DNA of 64,000 bases from Beta vulgaris subsp. vulgaris (lineage: Eukaryota > Streptophyta > Magnoliopsida > Caryophyllales > Amaranthaceae). The DNA is taken from NCBI RefSeq assembly GCF_026745355.1, contig NC_079209.1, positions 13,894,341-13,958,340 on the forward strand, in the 5' to 3' direction. Every line of letters starts with the position of its first letter. Position 1 is the stretch's first letter. A model generated the notes under the pieces. That model was not told the origin of the DNA. It saw only the letters and a program-made list of their open reading frames with translations, and ran no database searches. Shown here in pieces: positions 31,878-43,300 of this stretch. The position numbers and the translations under genes were made by a program.

Positions 31878-33493
31878 CACTAGTAGAAAAAAGGCTACTT
31901 GCTGCGGTTAAAAAGTGCCCTATTGCTGCGGAATAGGGCGCGCAGCAATTAAGGGCGCATCAATAGGTATTAATAATATTGTTGCGGTTTTAAACCGCAG
32001 CAATATAACGTAATATTGCTGCGGTTTTAATGACCAAACCGCAGCAAGATGCATTTTTTTAATATTAAAAAAGTACACATATTGTTGCGGTTTTGGGCCC
32101 AAAACCGCAGCAATAGGTACATTTTTTTTTTAAATTAAAATTTTCAATGTTAAAAGTACTTAAAATGCAATAAAAACTAAAAGTAACTAAAACATTATAT
32201 CAGATCAACCAACTAAAATACTACTAATAACATTTACCGCTACATAAATGCATAAGCATAATCTAAACAAAGGTTGCTCAAGACAACTCGTATTTCAACC
32301 AAAATAAATCGAATATACAGAATCATAGGTCCTTAATGGTTCATAAACATACACATCTTTTACTCGTATTTCACTGTATTAAATCATCCTAAAAAATACA
32401 TAAAATAAAAATACATAAAATAAAAATTCAGAAAATAAAAATACAGAAAATAAAAATACAGAAAAATAAAAATACAGAAAAATAAAAATAAGAACAACCA
32501 CCGTGCGGATATTAAACCACCGCTGTCACCACCGTGCGGATCATCGACGAGAAAAACTGAAAGACGAGAAGCAATTTGGCAACTCACGAACCACCAATCA
32601 CGAACAGATTTAAAAAAAAAAACGAAAAAAATAAGAACCACCACTCACGAACAGATCTGAAAAAAAAAAGAGAAACCACTCACGAACAGATCTCAAAAAA
32701 ACGAGAAACCACTCACAGATAAAAAATACAGAAAATAAAATATAGACAAAAAAATACAGAAAATAAACATTATTGTGAGATCTAAATCGAAAATAAAATT
32801 AAAAATAAAGAAAATAAAGAAAACACTTCGTCCTGAATATGAGCATCGCGAAGGACGACGGCTTAAACGTCGTGAATATCAACATGAACGGCTTCAACGT
32901 CGTGAATATCAACATGAACGGCTTCAACGTCGTGAATATCAACATGAACGGCTTCAACGTCGGCCGAGGAGGACAGAACGCGGTCGAGGAAGAGACAAGG
33001 CGACGAAAGAAAGTCGTCGGAGGATACGCCACTGTCGTCGCGTTCGCTCCGTTCGAAGGAAGGCGGTCGAAGAAACTCGTCGGAGGCAAAGAGATAAAGT
33101 GAGGTTGAGAGTGATGAGAGAGAACTGCGTGGGAGATGAAGAGAGGGTTGAGAGGCTGAGAGAGAACTGCGTGGGAGATGAAAGAGAGGCGCTAAGAGAG
33201 ATGGAAAGTGAGGGAGGAAACCTAAGTCTTGTGTTTTATATTTCACACGCGAGTGCCCTTTTTTTTGGTTAATATTGCTGCGGTTGCCACGTAGGACCGC
33301 AACAACATTAGTTGTTCAGGGCCCCACATTATTTTTAAAAAGTGTCTGTTAGACAATATTGCTGCGGTTTTGGGTGGGAACCGCAGCAATATTTTCAATT
33401 TTTATTTTTTCTTTTCTTTTGTGTGTTATATTGCTGCGTATAGGTAAAACCGCAGCAATATCACCGCAGCAAATAGCATTTATTCTACTAGTG
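31878..33493. mobile_element. Non-autonomous CACTA-type element, 1.62 kb (TTGCTGCGG family)
   Basis: Termini CACTAGTAGAAAAAAGGC and the complement of ATTTATTCTACTAGTG are flanked by the 3-bp duplication GGC (31875-31877, 33494-33496). Both ends carry inverted copies of TTGCTGCGGTTTT / AAAACCGCAGCAA (31900-32115 and 33270-33470). The interior has A-rich repeats at 32395-32485 (units near AAATAAAAATACAGA) and a 30-bp minisatellite at 32862-32965. A second copy of this family ends at position 26 of the window. It has no transposase. Confidence 0.85.
32835..32966. repeat. 30-bp minisatellite inside the small CACTA-type element
   Basis: Three near-perfect copies of a 30-bp unit containing GTCGTGAATATCAACATGAA run from about 32867 to 32960, preceded by one diverged copy. 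Because 30 is divisible by three, several frames stay open and encode repeats such as RREYQHERLQ. A short duplicated block with GAGAACTGCGTGGGAGATGA follows at 33119-33182. Confidence 0.8.
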
Positions 33494-33496
33494 GGC

Positions 33497-33863
33497 TTAT
33501 CCCATATGTACCTCTTAGCATCATGCTTCAATTTCCTTTTTTGTTGAGTTGTAAAATTCGGGGGAAAAACGCTACAAGCAAGATAGTTTACAAGATCCGC
33601 ATACCAAGGAAGCTTCTTACTCTCAATGGAAAACAAGTGGTCATCCGGAAATGAATCATCAATATGAGGGTCAAAAACATTTCCCACGCCCTTTTCAACT
33701 CGAAGTCTTGACAAATGGTCGGCCACTAAGTTTTCGTCCCCTTTCTTATCCCGGATTTCCAAATCAAATTCTTGCAAAAGTAGTATCCAACGGATAAGGC
33801 GAGGCTTGGCTTTCTTCTTGGCTAGAAGATACTTGAGAGCCGAATGGTCGGTGTACACCACTA
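33497..33863 (-). pseudogene. Athila RNase H C-terminus and integrase linker
   Basis: The frame reads [38 protein letters not shown] and [11 protein letters not shown], the end of the gypsy RNase H domain. It then runs through [12 protein letters not shown] to RYIWDKP just before the integrase zinc-binding region. It is bounded by the hAT element on the 5' side and the small CACTA-type element on the 3' side. Confidence 0.85.
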
Positions 33864-33871
33864 CTTTTGAG

Positions 33872-34890
33872 CAGGCCCGGTCCTGATTTTTTTGGGGCCC
33901 TAGGCAAAATAGTAGATTGGGGCCCTTCGAAAAAATGCAATTTATAACATAACAAAATAGCAACATTTTTGCATCAAAAAAAAAAAAATAACAACATTTG
34001 CAATTTTATAAATAAATTTACCAAAAAAAATTGTTCAAACAACTTGTTGTGATTTAGTTAACTCTTCAACAAGCTTTCTCTTTGTCTTTTTTTCACTTCA
34101 AGATAATTTTTTTTTTTGAGCAACATCACAATTTGCACATAAAATAAATCAAATACAGAACAATCATAGCATAGTCTGCAGAGAATTGAGATGGAAATAT
34201 GGAATAACAATACTTGAACAAGTGAAGGGCTATTGGGCTAATAATAAATATGGCAGATTGGCAGCAACCTCAGCCCCAATTGTAATCGGCAACAGCAAGA
34301 CTGAATACGAGATAGACTCCAGCAGGCGGGCGGCGGCAACCGCGGTAAAAAGACCACCTCTGACCGTCAGGCGAATCCCAGTCGAATAAAAAATTCCAGC
34401 GAATCCCAACAAAGCACTAGATAGTTTTCAATCACAGTCGAAGAAAAAATTCCCAAAACCTTTACTTATATTCTTAATTTCAAAATATCTTAATAACTTC
34501 ACTTTATTGAGACTAATTCTGATGATTATTGCATTATACAAAACCAATTCTTTCCTATATATATTGTAGAAAAAAAAATTCTCGTTGTCGGGAAAGTTAA
34601 CAGTTATTTTTTTGGGGGGAATATGGAAAATTTCAATAAATTTGATGGAGGTTAGAGAAAATTCTGGGAATTAGGAAAAAATTTTAATTTGGAAAGAGAG
34701 TGAGAGAAAAGAAGTGAAGAATTGAAGAACACGAGGAGTCGCGTTCACTGAGTTTTTGAATTTTTGAGAAAGCGTCTCTTCCCCTATGCGAATTTTTTTT
34801 CTTTTCCTAGTTTTATTTTGAGAATTGGGCCCCTTTTAGCCTTGGGCCCTTGTCCTTTGTCCCTTCAAACACCCCTCAGGGCCGGCCCTG
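33872..34890. mobile_element. Non-autonomous hAT element, 1.02 kb
   Basis: Ends CAGGCCCGGTCCTGA and the complement of TCAGGGCCGGCCCTG are imperfect inverted repeats, flanked by a perfect 8-bp duplication CTTTTGAG (33864-33871 and 34891-34898). Subterminal GGGCCC motifs occur at both ends. The interior is AT-rich without transposase. It splits Athila RNase H and removal restores the frame. Confidence 0.9.
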
Positions 34891-34898
34891 CTTTTGAG

Positions 34899-36521
34899 CC
34901 AAGGAGGTAGGGCCGAATCTTTTCCAAGGCATACACTATGGCAAGAAGCTCTTTCTCGGTGGTGGCATAGTTCACTTGTGCCCCATCAAGAGTCTTGCTA
35001 GTGTAATAGATGACATGAAGGGCTTTGTCACTCCTTTGCCCCAAAACCGCCCCTATGGCATAGTCGCTCGCATCACACATGATCTCAAATGGCAAATCCC
35101 AATTCGGAGGTTGAATAATCGGAGCCGAGACAAGTGCTTGTGTAATCTTGCAAAAAGCTTCAAGACAATCATTAGTAAACAAGAATGGGGCATCCTTGAC
35201 AAGGAGATGGGTAACAGGTTTGGCAATCTTGGAGAAGTCCTTGATAAAACGGCGGTAAAACCCCGCATGACCAAGAAAACTCCGCACCCCTTTGACATTT
35301 GTGGGAGGGGGAAGTTGCTCAATAACCTCAACCTTCGCCTTGTCAACTTGAATACCCCTTTGGGAAATAACATGACCCAAAACAACACCTTCTTGTCCAT
35401 GAAATGGCACTTTCCAATTCAACACCAAATTAACTTCTTCACATCTTTTTAAAACTTGTGCAAGGTGAGCCAAAACATGAAATAGTCTTGACCATAAACA
35501 CTAAAGTCATCCATGAAGACTTCCATTATGTTCTCAAGAAATTCAGAAAATATGGCCATCATACACCGTTGAAACGTAGCCGGAGCATTACATAACCCAA
35601 AAGGCATCCTTCGATATGCAAAGGTACCAAAGGGCATGTGAAAGTAGTTTTTCTTGGTCTTCCGGATGGATTGGGATTTGAAAGAATCCGGAATATCCAT
35701 CAAGGTAGAAAAAGAATTTGTGCTTGGCTAAACGTTCCAACATTTGATCTATGAAGGGAAGAGGAAAGTGGTCTTTCGAGTGGCGGTATTTAGTCTCCTA
35801 TAGTCAATGCACATACGCCACCCAGTTACAACTCGGGTTGGAATCAACTCATTTGAATCATTTTTAACAACCGTTGTTCCACCTTTCTTAGGAACTACTT
35901 GAACCGGGGAAACCCATTTACTATCCGAAATGGGGTAAATGATCCCCGCATCAAGTAGTTTCATGACCTCTTTCTTCACCACTTCCTTCATATTGGGGTT
36001 CAACCTTCGTTGAGCCTCAATAGAAGGCTTGTGACCCTCCTCAAGGGCAATGCGATGCATGCAAAAGTCCGGGCTTATCCCTTTTTAGATCATCAATGCT
36101 ATACCCAATGGATTTTTTGTGAGCTCTTAAAACCATGAGGAGTTTTGAGAGTTGATCATCATTGAGGTTAGCATTAACAATAACCGGACTAGATTCATCC
36201 AAAAACACATATTTGAGAGATGGGGGAAGGGGTTTAAGATCAAGTTCATGTACCTCCTGGTGTTTCATTCTCCAAGTCTTCACCTTGAGTATTCAAACTT
36301 TTATGTTCCATCACATCCAAAGCTTGAACCATATGTAACACATTTTCTTCATCATAGTCTTTGACATTCAACAAAGCAAACTCAAGAGGATCATTAGTAT
36401 TATGCAAATGCATGTTCCTACTTTCATGGATAACATGTTCAAGTATATCAATTCGCATGCAATCATCCATATAAGAAGGGCATTTCATAATTTGTGTGAA
36501 GCTAAAAGCTACATGTTCATC
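34899..36521 (-). pseudogene. Athila reverse transcriptase and RNase H N-terminus, frameshifted
   Basis: In minus-strand order the pieces are the linker after protease (36521-36250), LRAHKKSIGYSIDDLK (near 36110), AGIIYPISDSKWVSPVQVVP and WRMCIDYRRLN (36060-35770). Then come MPFGTFAYRRMPFGLCNAPA and the catalytic MEVFMDDFSVYG (35660-35490), LGHVISQRGIQVD, VRSFLGHAGFYRRFI, and the RNase H start IMCDASDYAIGAVLGQ (35473-34900). The polymerase box is FMDD rather than YMDD, as is common in this lineage. Frame changes occur near 36265, 36055, 35760, 35700 and 35470. Confidence 0.85.
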
Positions 36522-36539
36522 ACCCACTACAAGAAAAGG

Positions 36540-36925
36540 CCCATTCAACGACCGCTTAAAGCCGTCGCTAATATAAATACCGACGGCCAACGGTCGCTAA
36601 CCAACTGACGTTGCAGTTTTGGTCGTTGAATTAGCAAATAGCGACCGTTTGGCCGTCGGTGATGGATCAACGACGGTTTTCTACGTCTGATTGGCTAGCC
36701 GTCGTTAAGAATTTAGCACCTACGGTTTGGAGCCGTCGGTGTATCAACGGCGGTGTGGTACCGTCGGTAAGTAGACGACGCTTTGAAGCTGTCGTTGTTT
36801 CACCGACGGCTCTTAACCGTCGCGGATATCCTTAAGCCGTCGTTGCTCTGTACTTCCTTGGCAGTCATTGCTCTCTTGTTCAACGACTGGTAAGCCGTCG
36901 TTGGTTCAAGTTTAGCCGTCGTTAT
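36540..36925. repeat. CACTA subterminal repeats, 3' end
   Basis: Around twenty copies of CCGTCG or CGACGG, often as GCCGTCGGT or GCCGTCGTTG, lie within 390 bp of the terminus. In this superfamily such repeats bind the TNPA-type protein and form the transposition complex. Confidence 0.75.
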
Positions 36926-37357
36926 TTTTATTAATTATATTAAATAATTTAATAATGTTTTCCAAAATTATACTTAAACTTGTACTGCACGCCAACATCG
37001 ACATATATACTACATTAAACATGTTCCTGCGTCGCCTCCATCGCATTCTATATTTTAAACTAAAGAAATATGCAACTTAAAAATGAAATAGATTAGATTT
37101 ATGTACATAAAATACATCCCAATGTCGGGAAATTTAGACACTAAATGTCTATAATTAAACAAACTACCTTAATACGCAAAATAAATCCCGGTGTCAGGAA
37201 ATCGAGTAAAAGTGGAGTTCCAAAAAAATAACCGAGACACCTAAAAACAAAATAGATATATGCCGATAAATATAGACACTAAGTGCATATATAAAATTAG
37301 ACTAAGTATGAACAAACTATAAGTTAGTAATCTAGCTAGTTGTCAAAACCAAACAAA
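36926..37357. other. CACTA sequence downstream of the accessory gene
   Basis: AT-rich, non-coding; expected to include the 3' untranslated region of the accessory gene. A short repeat around AAATCCCGGTGTC / CATCCCAATGTCGGGAAAT occurs near 37105-37205. Confidence 0.5.
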
Positions 37358-40300
37358 CTACACTGTGGTTGGTGTCTGTGTAGTGCCGCCACCACCAAAC
37401 CCCGGGTCATCCTCTGGTCTGCGTTGGGAAGAGGGTCCTGTGTTGCAACCTGAGAACAAGTGACCACAATTAGTCATGTTCCGCATCATTTCCTGCACGA
37501 GGGCCCGGTTTGACTCTTCCAGACGTGCTGCAACCTTTGCCTCCACTTCTACCATCCGTGCAGCGACCTTGGCCTCCACCTGCGCCTCTACCTGAGAAAA
37601 AATCGATGGCTCATATGGTTGTGAAGAGCCATCTCCTCCTCGCCCAGATGAAGAGTTGTAGTACAAATAATCTCCCTGACCTAACCCCTGCACTTTTCCT
37701 CTGTTCCTCCCACCAACTGTCTCCCAATACAACAAATCAGGGTTTGGCTGTGACCCTTGAGTGCTACAATCATCCAGCTTCTTGTTGTACGTCTCCTGCA
37801 TTTGGTTAAATAATATACTCTTATGCACGCATATTCAAACAATATGGTTTAAAATGAGCAAAACAACTTATATTTGGTTCTAACTTGCCTATATTTTGTA
37901 TTTCAATAAAAACTACAATCAACACATTTAACTAATATATATAGGATGTTTGAGGTGTTTTGATTCAAACTAAGTTAAAACTACTCAAGTTCATTCATTT
38001 TCAAGCAATAGGGCCTAAAATGAGCTAAATGACCTATATTTGGTTCTAACTTGCCTATATTTTGTTATTTCAATAAAAACTACAACTAACACATTTAACT
38101 AAGTATATATAGGATGTTTGAGGTGTTTATGATTCAAACTAAGTTAAAACTACTCAAGTTCATTCATTTTCAAGCAATAGGGCCTAAAATGAGCTAAATG
38201 CTATATTTGGTTCTAACTTGCCTATATTTTGTTATTTCAATAAAAACTACAACCTAACACATTTAACTAAGTATATATATGATGTTTGAGGTGTTTTGAT
38301 TCAAACTAAGTTAAAACTACTCAAGTTCATTCATTTTCAAGCAATAGGGCCTAAAATGAGCTAAATGACCTATATTTGGTTCTAACTTGCCTATATTTTG
38401 TTATTTCAATAAAAACTACAATAACACATTTAACTAATATATATAGGATGTTTGAGGTGTTTTGATTCAAACTAAGTTAAAACTACTCAAGTTCATTCAT
38501 TTTCAAGCAATAGGGCCTAAAATGAGCTAAATGCTATATTTGGTTCTAACTTGCCTATATTTTGTATTTCAATAAAAACTACAACCTAACACATTTAACT
38601 AAGTATATATAGGATGTTTGAGGTGTTTATGATTCAAACTAAGTTAAAACTACTCAAGTTCATTCATTTTCAAGCAATAGGGCAAAAAAGAGCTAAATGC
38701 CTATATTTGGTTCTAACTTGCCTATATTTTGTTATTTCAATAAAAACTACAACCTAACACATTTAACTAAGTATATATAGGATGTTTGAGGTGTTTATGA
38801 TTCAAACTAAGTTAAAACTACTCAAGTTCATTCATTTTCAAGCAATAGGGCCTAAAATGAGCTAAATGACCTATATTTGGTTCTAACTTGCCTATATTTT
38901 GTTTTCAATAAAAACTACAACTAACACATTTAACTAAGTATATATAGGATGTTTGAGGTGTTTATGATTCAAACTAAGTTAAAACTACTCAAGTTCATTC
39001 ATTTTCAAGCAATAGGGCCTAAAATGAGCTAAATGACCTATATTTGGTTCTAACTTGCCTATATTTTGTTATTTCAATAAAAACTACAACTAACACATTT
39101 AACTAAGTATATATATGGATGTTTGAGGTGTTTATGATTCAAACTAAGTTAAAACTACTCAAGTTCATTCATTTTCAAGCAATAGGGCCTAAAATGAGCT
39201 AAATGTCATATTTGGTTCTAACTTGCCTATATTTTGTTATTTCAATAAAAACTACAACCTAACACATTTAACTAAGTATATATTGGATGTTTGAGGTGTT
39301 TATGATTCAAACTAAGTTAAAACTACTCAAGTTCATTCATTTTCAAGCAATAGGGCCTAAAATGAGCTAAATGCCTATATTTGGTTCTAACTTGCCTATA
39401 TTTTGTTATTTCAATAAAAACTACAACCTAACACATTAAACTAAGTATATATAGGATGTTTTAGGTGTTTATGATTCAAACTAAGTTAAAACTACTCAAG
39501 TTCATTCATTTTCAAGCAATAGGGCCTAAAATGAGCTAAATGACCTATATTTGGTTCTAACTTGCCTATATTTTGTTTTTCAATAAAAACTACAACTAAC
39601 ACATTTAACTAAGTATATATAGGATGTTTGAGGTGTTTATGATTCAAACTAAGTTAAAACTACTCAAGTTCATTCATTTTCAAGCAATAGGGCCTAAAAT
39701 GAGCTAAATGACCTATATTTGGTTCTAACTTGCCTATATTTTGTTATTTCAATAAAAACTACAACAACACATTATAAGTATATATATAGGATGTTTGAGG
39801 TGTTTATGATTCAAACTAAGTTAAAACTACTCAAGTTCATTCATTTTCAAGCAATAGGCCTAAAATGAGCTAAATGACCTATATTTGGTTCTAACTTGCC
39901 TATATTTTGTTATTTCAATAAAAACTACAACTAACACATTTAACTAAGTATATATAGGATGTTTGAGGTGTTTATGATTCAAACTAAGTTAAAACTACTC
40001 AAGTTCATTCATTTTCAAGCAATAGGGCCTAAAATGAGCTAAATGACCTATATTTGGTTCTAACTTGCCTATATTTTGTTATTTCAATAAAAACTACAAC
40101 TAACACATTTAACTAAGTATATATAGGATGTTTGAGGTGTTTATGATTCAAACTAAGTTAAAACTACTCAAGTTCATTCATTTTCAAGCAATAGGGCCTA
40201 AAATGAGCTAAATGACCTATATTTGGTTCTAACTTGCCTATATTTTGTTATTTCAATAAAAACTACAACTAACACATTTAACTAAGTATATATATGGATG

Positions 40301-43300
40301 TTTGAGGTGTTTATGATTCAAACTAAGTTAAAACTACTCAAGTTCATTCATTTTCAAGCAATAGGGCCTAAAATGAGCTAAATGACCTATATTTGGTTCT
40401 AACTTGCCTATATTTTGTTATTTCAATAAAAACTACAAGCTAACACATTTAACTAAGTATATATATGGATGTTTGAGGTGTTTATGATTCAAACTAAGTT
40501 AAAACTACTCAAGTTCATTCATTTTCAAGCAATAGGGCCTAAAATGAGCTAAATGCCTATATTTGGTTCTAACTTGCCTATATTTTGTTTTTCAATAAAA
40601 ACTACAACTAACACATTTAACTAAGTATATATAGGATGTTTGAGGTGTTTTGATTCAAACTAAGTTAAAACTACTCAAGTTCATTCATTTTCAAGCAATA
40701 GGGCCTAAAATGAGCTAAATGTATATATTTGGTTCTAACTTGCCTATATTTTGTTATTTCAATAAAAACTACAACTTACACATTTAACTAAGTATATATA
40801 GGATGTTTGAGGTGTTTATGATTCAAACTAAGTTAAAACTACTCAAGTTCATTCATTTTCAAGCAATAGGGCCTAAAATGAGCTAAATGTATATATTTGG
40901 TTCTAACTTGCCTATATTTTGTTATTTCAATAAAAACTACAACCTAACACATTTAACTAAGTATATATAGGATGTTTGAGGTGTTTATGATTCAAACTAA
41001 GTTAAAACTACTCAAGTTCATTCATTTTCAAGCAATAGGGCCAAAATGAGCTAAATGCCTATATTTGGTTCTAACTTGCCTATATTTTGTTATTTCAATA
41101 AAAACTACAACACACATTTAACTAAGTATATATAGGATGTTTGAGGTGTTTATGATTCAAACTAAGTTAAAACTACTCAAGATTCATTCATTTTCAAGCA
41201 ATAGGGCCTAAAATGAGCTAAATGACCTATATTTGGTTCTAACTTGCCTATATTTTGTTTTTCAATAAAACTACAACTAACACATTTAACTAAGTATATA
41301 TAGGATGTTTGAGGTGTTTATGATTCAAATAAGTTAAAACTACTCAAGTTCATTCATTTTCAAGCAATAGGGCCTAAAATGAGCTAAATGACCTATATTT
41401 GGTTCTAACTTGCCTTATTTTTGTTATTTCAATAAAAACTACAACTAACACATTTAACTAAGTATATATATGGATGTTTGAGGTGTTTATGATTCAAACT
41501 AAGTTAAAACTACTCAAGTTCATTCATTTTCAAGCAATAGGGCCTAAAATGAGCTAAATGACCTATATTTGGTTCTAACTTGCCTATATTTTGTTATTTC
41601 AATAAAAACTACAACTAACACATTTAACTAAGTATATATATATGAGTTTGAGGTGTTTATGATTCAAACTAAGTTAAAACTACTCAAGTTCATTCATTTT
41701 CAAGCAATAGGGCCTAAAATGAGCTAAATGACCTATATTTGGTTCTAACTTGCCTATATTTTGTTTATAATAAAACTACAACTAACACATTTAACTAAGT
41801 ATATATAGGATGTTTAGGTGTTTATGATTCAAACTAAGTTAAAACTACTCAAGTTCATTCATTTTCAAGCAATAGGGCCTAAAATGAGCTAAATGACCTA
41901 TATTTGGTTCTAACTTGCCTATATTTTGTTTTTCAATAAAAACTACAACTAAACATTTAACTAAGTATATATAGGATGTTTAGGTGTTTATGATTCAAAC
42001 TAAGTTAAAACTACTCAAGTTCATTCATTTTCAAGCAATAGGGCCTAAAATGAGCTAAATGACCTATATTTGGTTCTAACTTGCCTATATTTTGTTATTT
42101 CAATAAAAACTACAACTAACACATTTAACTAAGTATATATATGGATGTTTGAGGTGTTTATGATTCAAACTAAGTTAAAACTACTCAAGTTCATTCATTT
42201 TCAAGCAATAGGGCCTAAAATGAGCTAAATGACCTATATTTGGTTCTAACTTGCCTATATTTTGTTATTTAATAAAAACTACAACTAACAATTTAACTAA
42301 GTATATATAGGATGTTTGAGGTGTTTATGATTCAAACTAAGTTAAAACTACTCAAGTTCATTCATTTTCAAGCAATAGGGCCTAAAATGAGCTAAATGAC
42401 CTATATTTGGTTCTAACTTGCCTATATTTTGTTATTTCAATAAAAACTACAAATCTAACATTTAACTAAGTATATATATGGATGTTTGAGGTGTTTATGA
42501 TTCAAACTAAGTTAAAACTACTCAAGTTCATTCATTTTCAAGCAATAGGGCCTAAAATGAGCTAAATGACCTATATTTGGTTCTAACTTGCCTATATTTT
42601 GTTTTTCAATAAAACAATAAACCTAACACATTTAACTAAGTATATATAGGATGTTTGAGGTGTTTATGATTCAAACTAAGTTAAAACTACTCAAGTTCAT
42701 TCATTTTCAAGCAATAGGGCCTAAAATGAGCTAAATGACCTATATTTGGTTCTAACTTGCCTATATTTTGTTATTTCAATAAAAACTACAACTACACATT
42801 TAACTAAGTATATATATGGATGTTTGAGGTGTTTATGATTCAAACTAAGTTAAAACTACTCAAGTTCATTCATTTTCAAGCAATAGGCCTAAAATGAGCT
42901 AAATGACCTATATTTGGTTCTAACTTGCCTATATTTTGTTATTTAATAAAAACTACAACTAACACCTTTAACTAAGTATATATAGGATGTTTGAGGTGTT
43001 TATGATTCAAACTAAGTTAAAACTACTCAAGTTCATTCATTTTCAAGCAATAGGGCCTAAAATGAGCTAAATGACCTATATTTGGTTCTAACTTGCCTAT
43101 ATTTTGTTATTTCAATAAAAACTACAACTAACACATTTAACTAAGTATATATATGGATGTTTGAGGTGTTTATGATTCAAACTAAGTTAAAACTACTCAA
43201 GTTCATTCATTTTCAAGCAATAGGGCCTAAAATGAGCTAAATGACCTATATTTGGTTCTAACTTGCCTATATTTTGTTATTTCAATAAAACTACAACAAC

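Noticed and set aside
32775..33272. 165-codon Arg-rich frame
   Set aside because: Its openness comes from a 30-bp minisatellite and GA-rich repeats; other frames of the same stretch are open too and no family is recognised. Kept only as a finding.
34186..34412. Short frames on both strands within the nested hAT element
   Set aside because: They do not match hAT transposase and lie in a non-autonomous 1-kb element.
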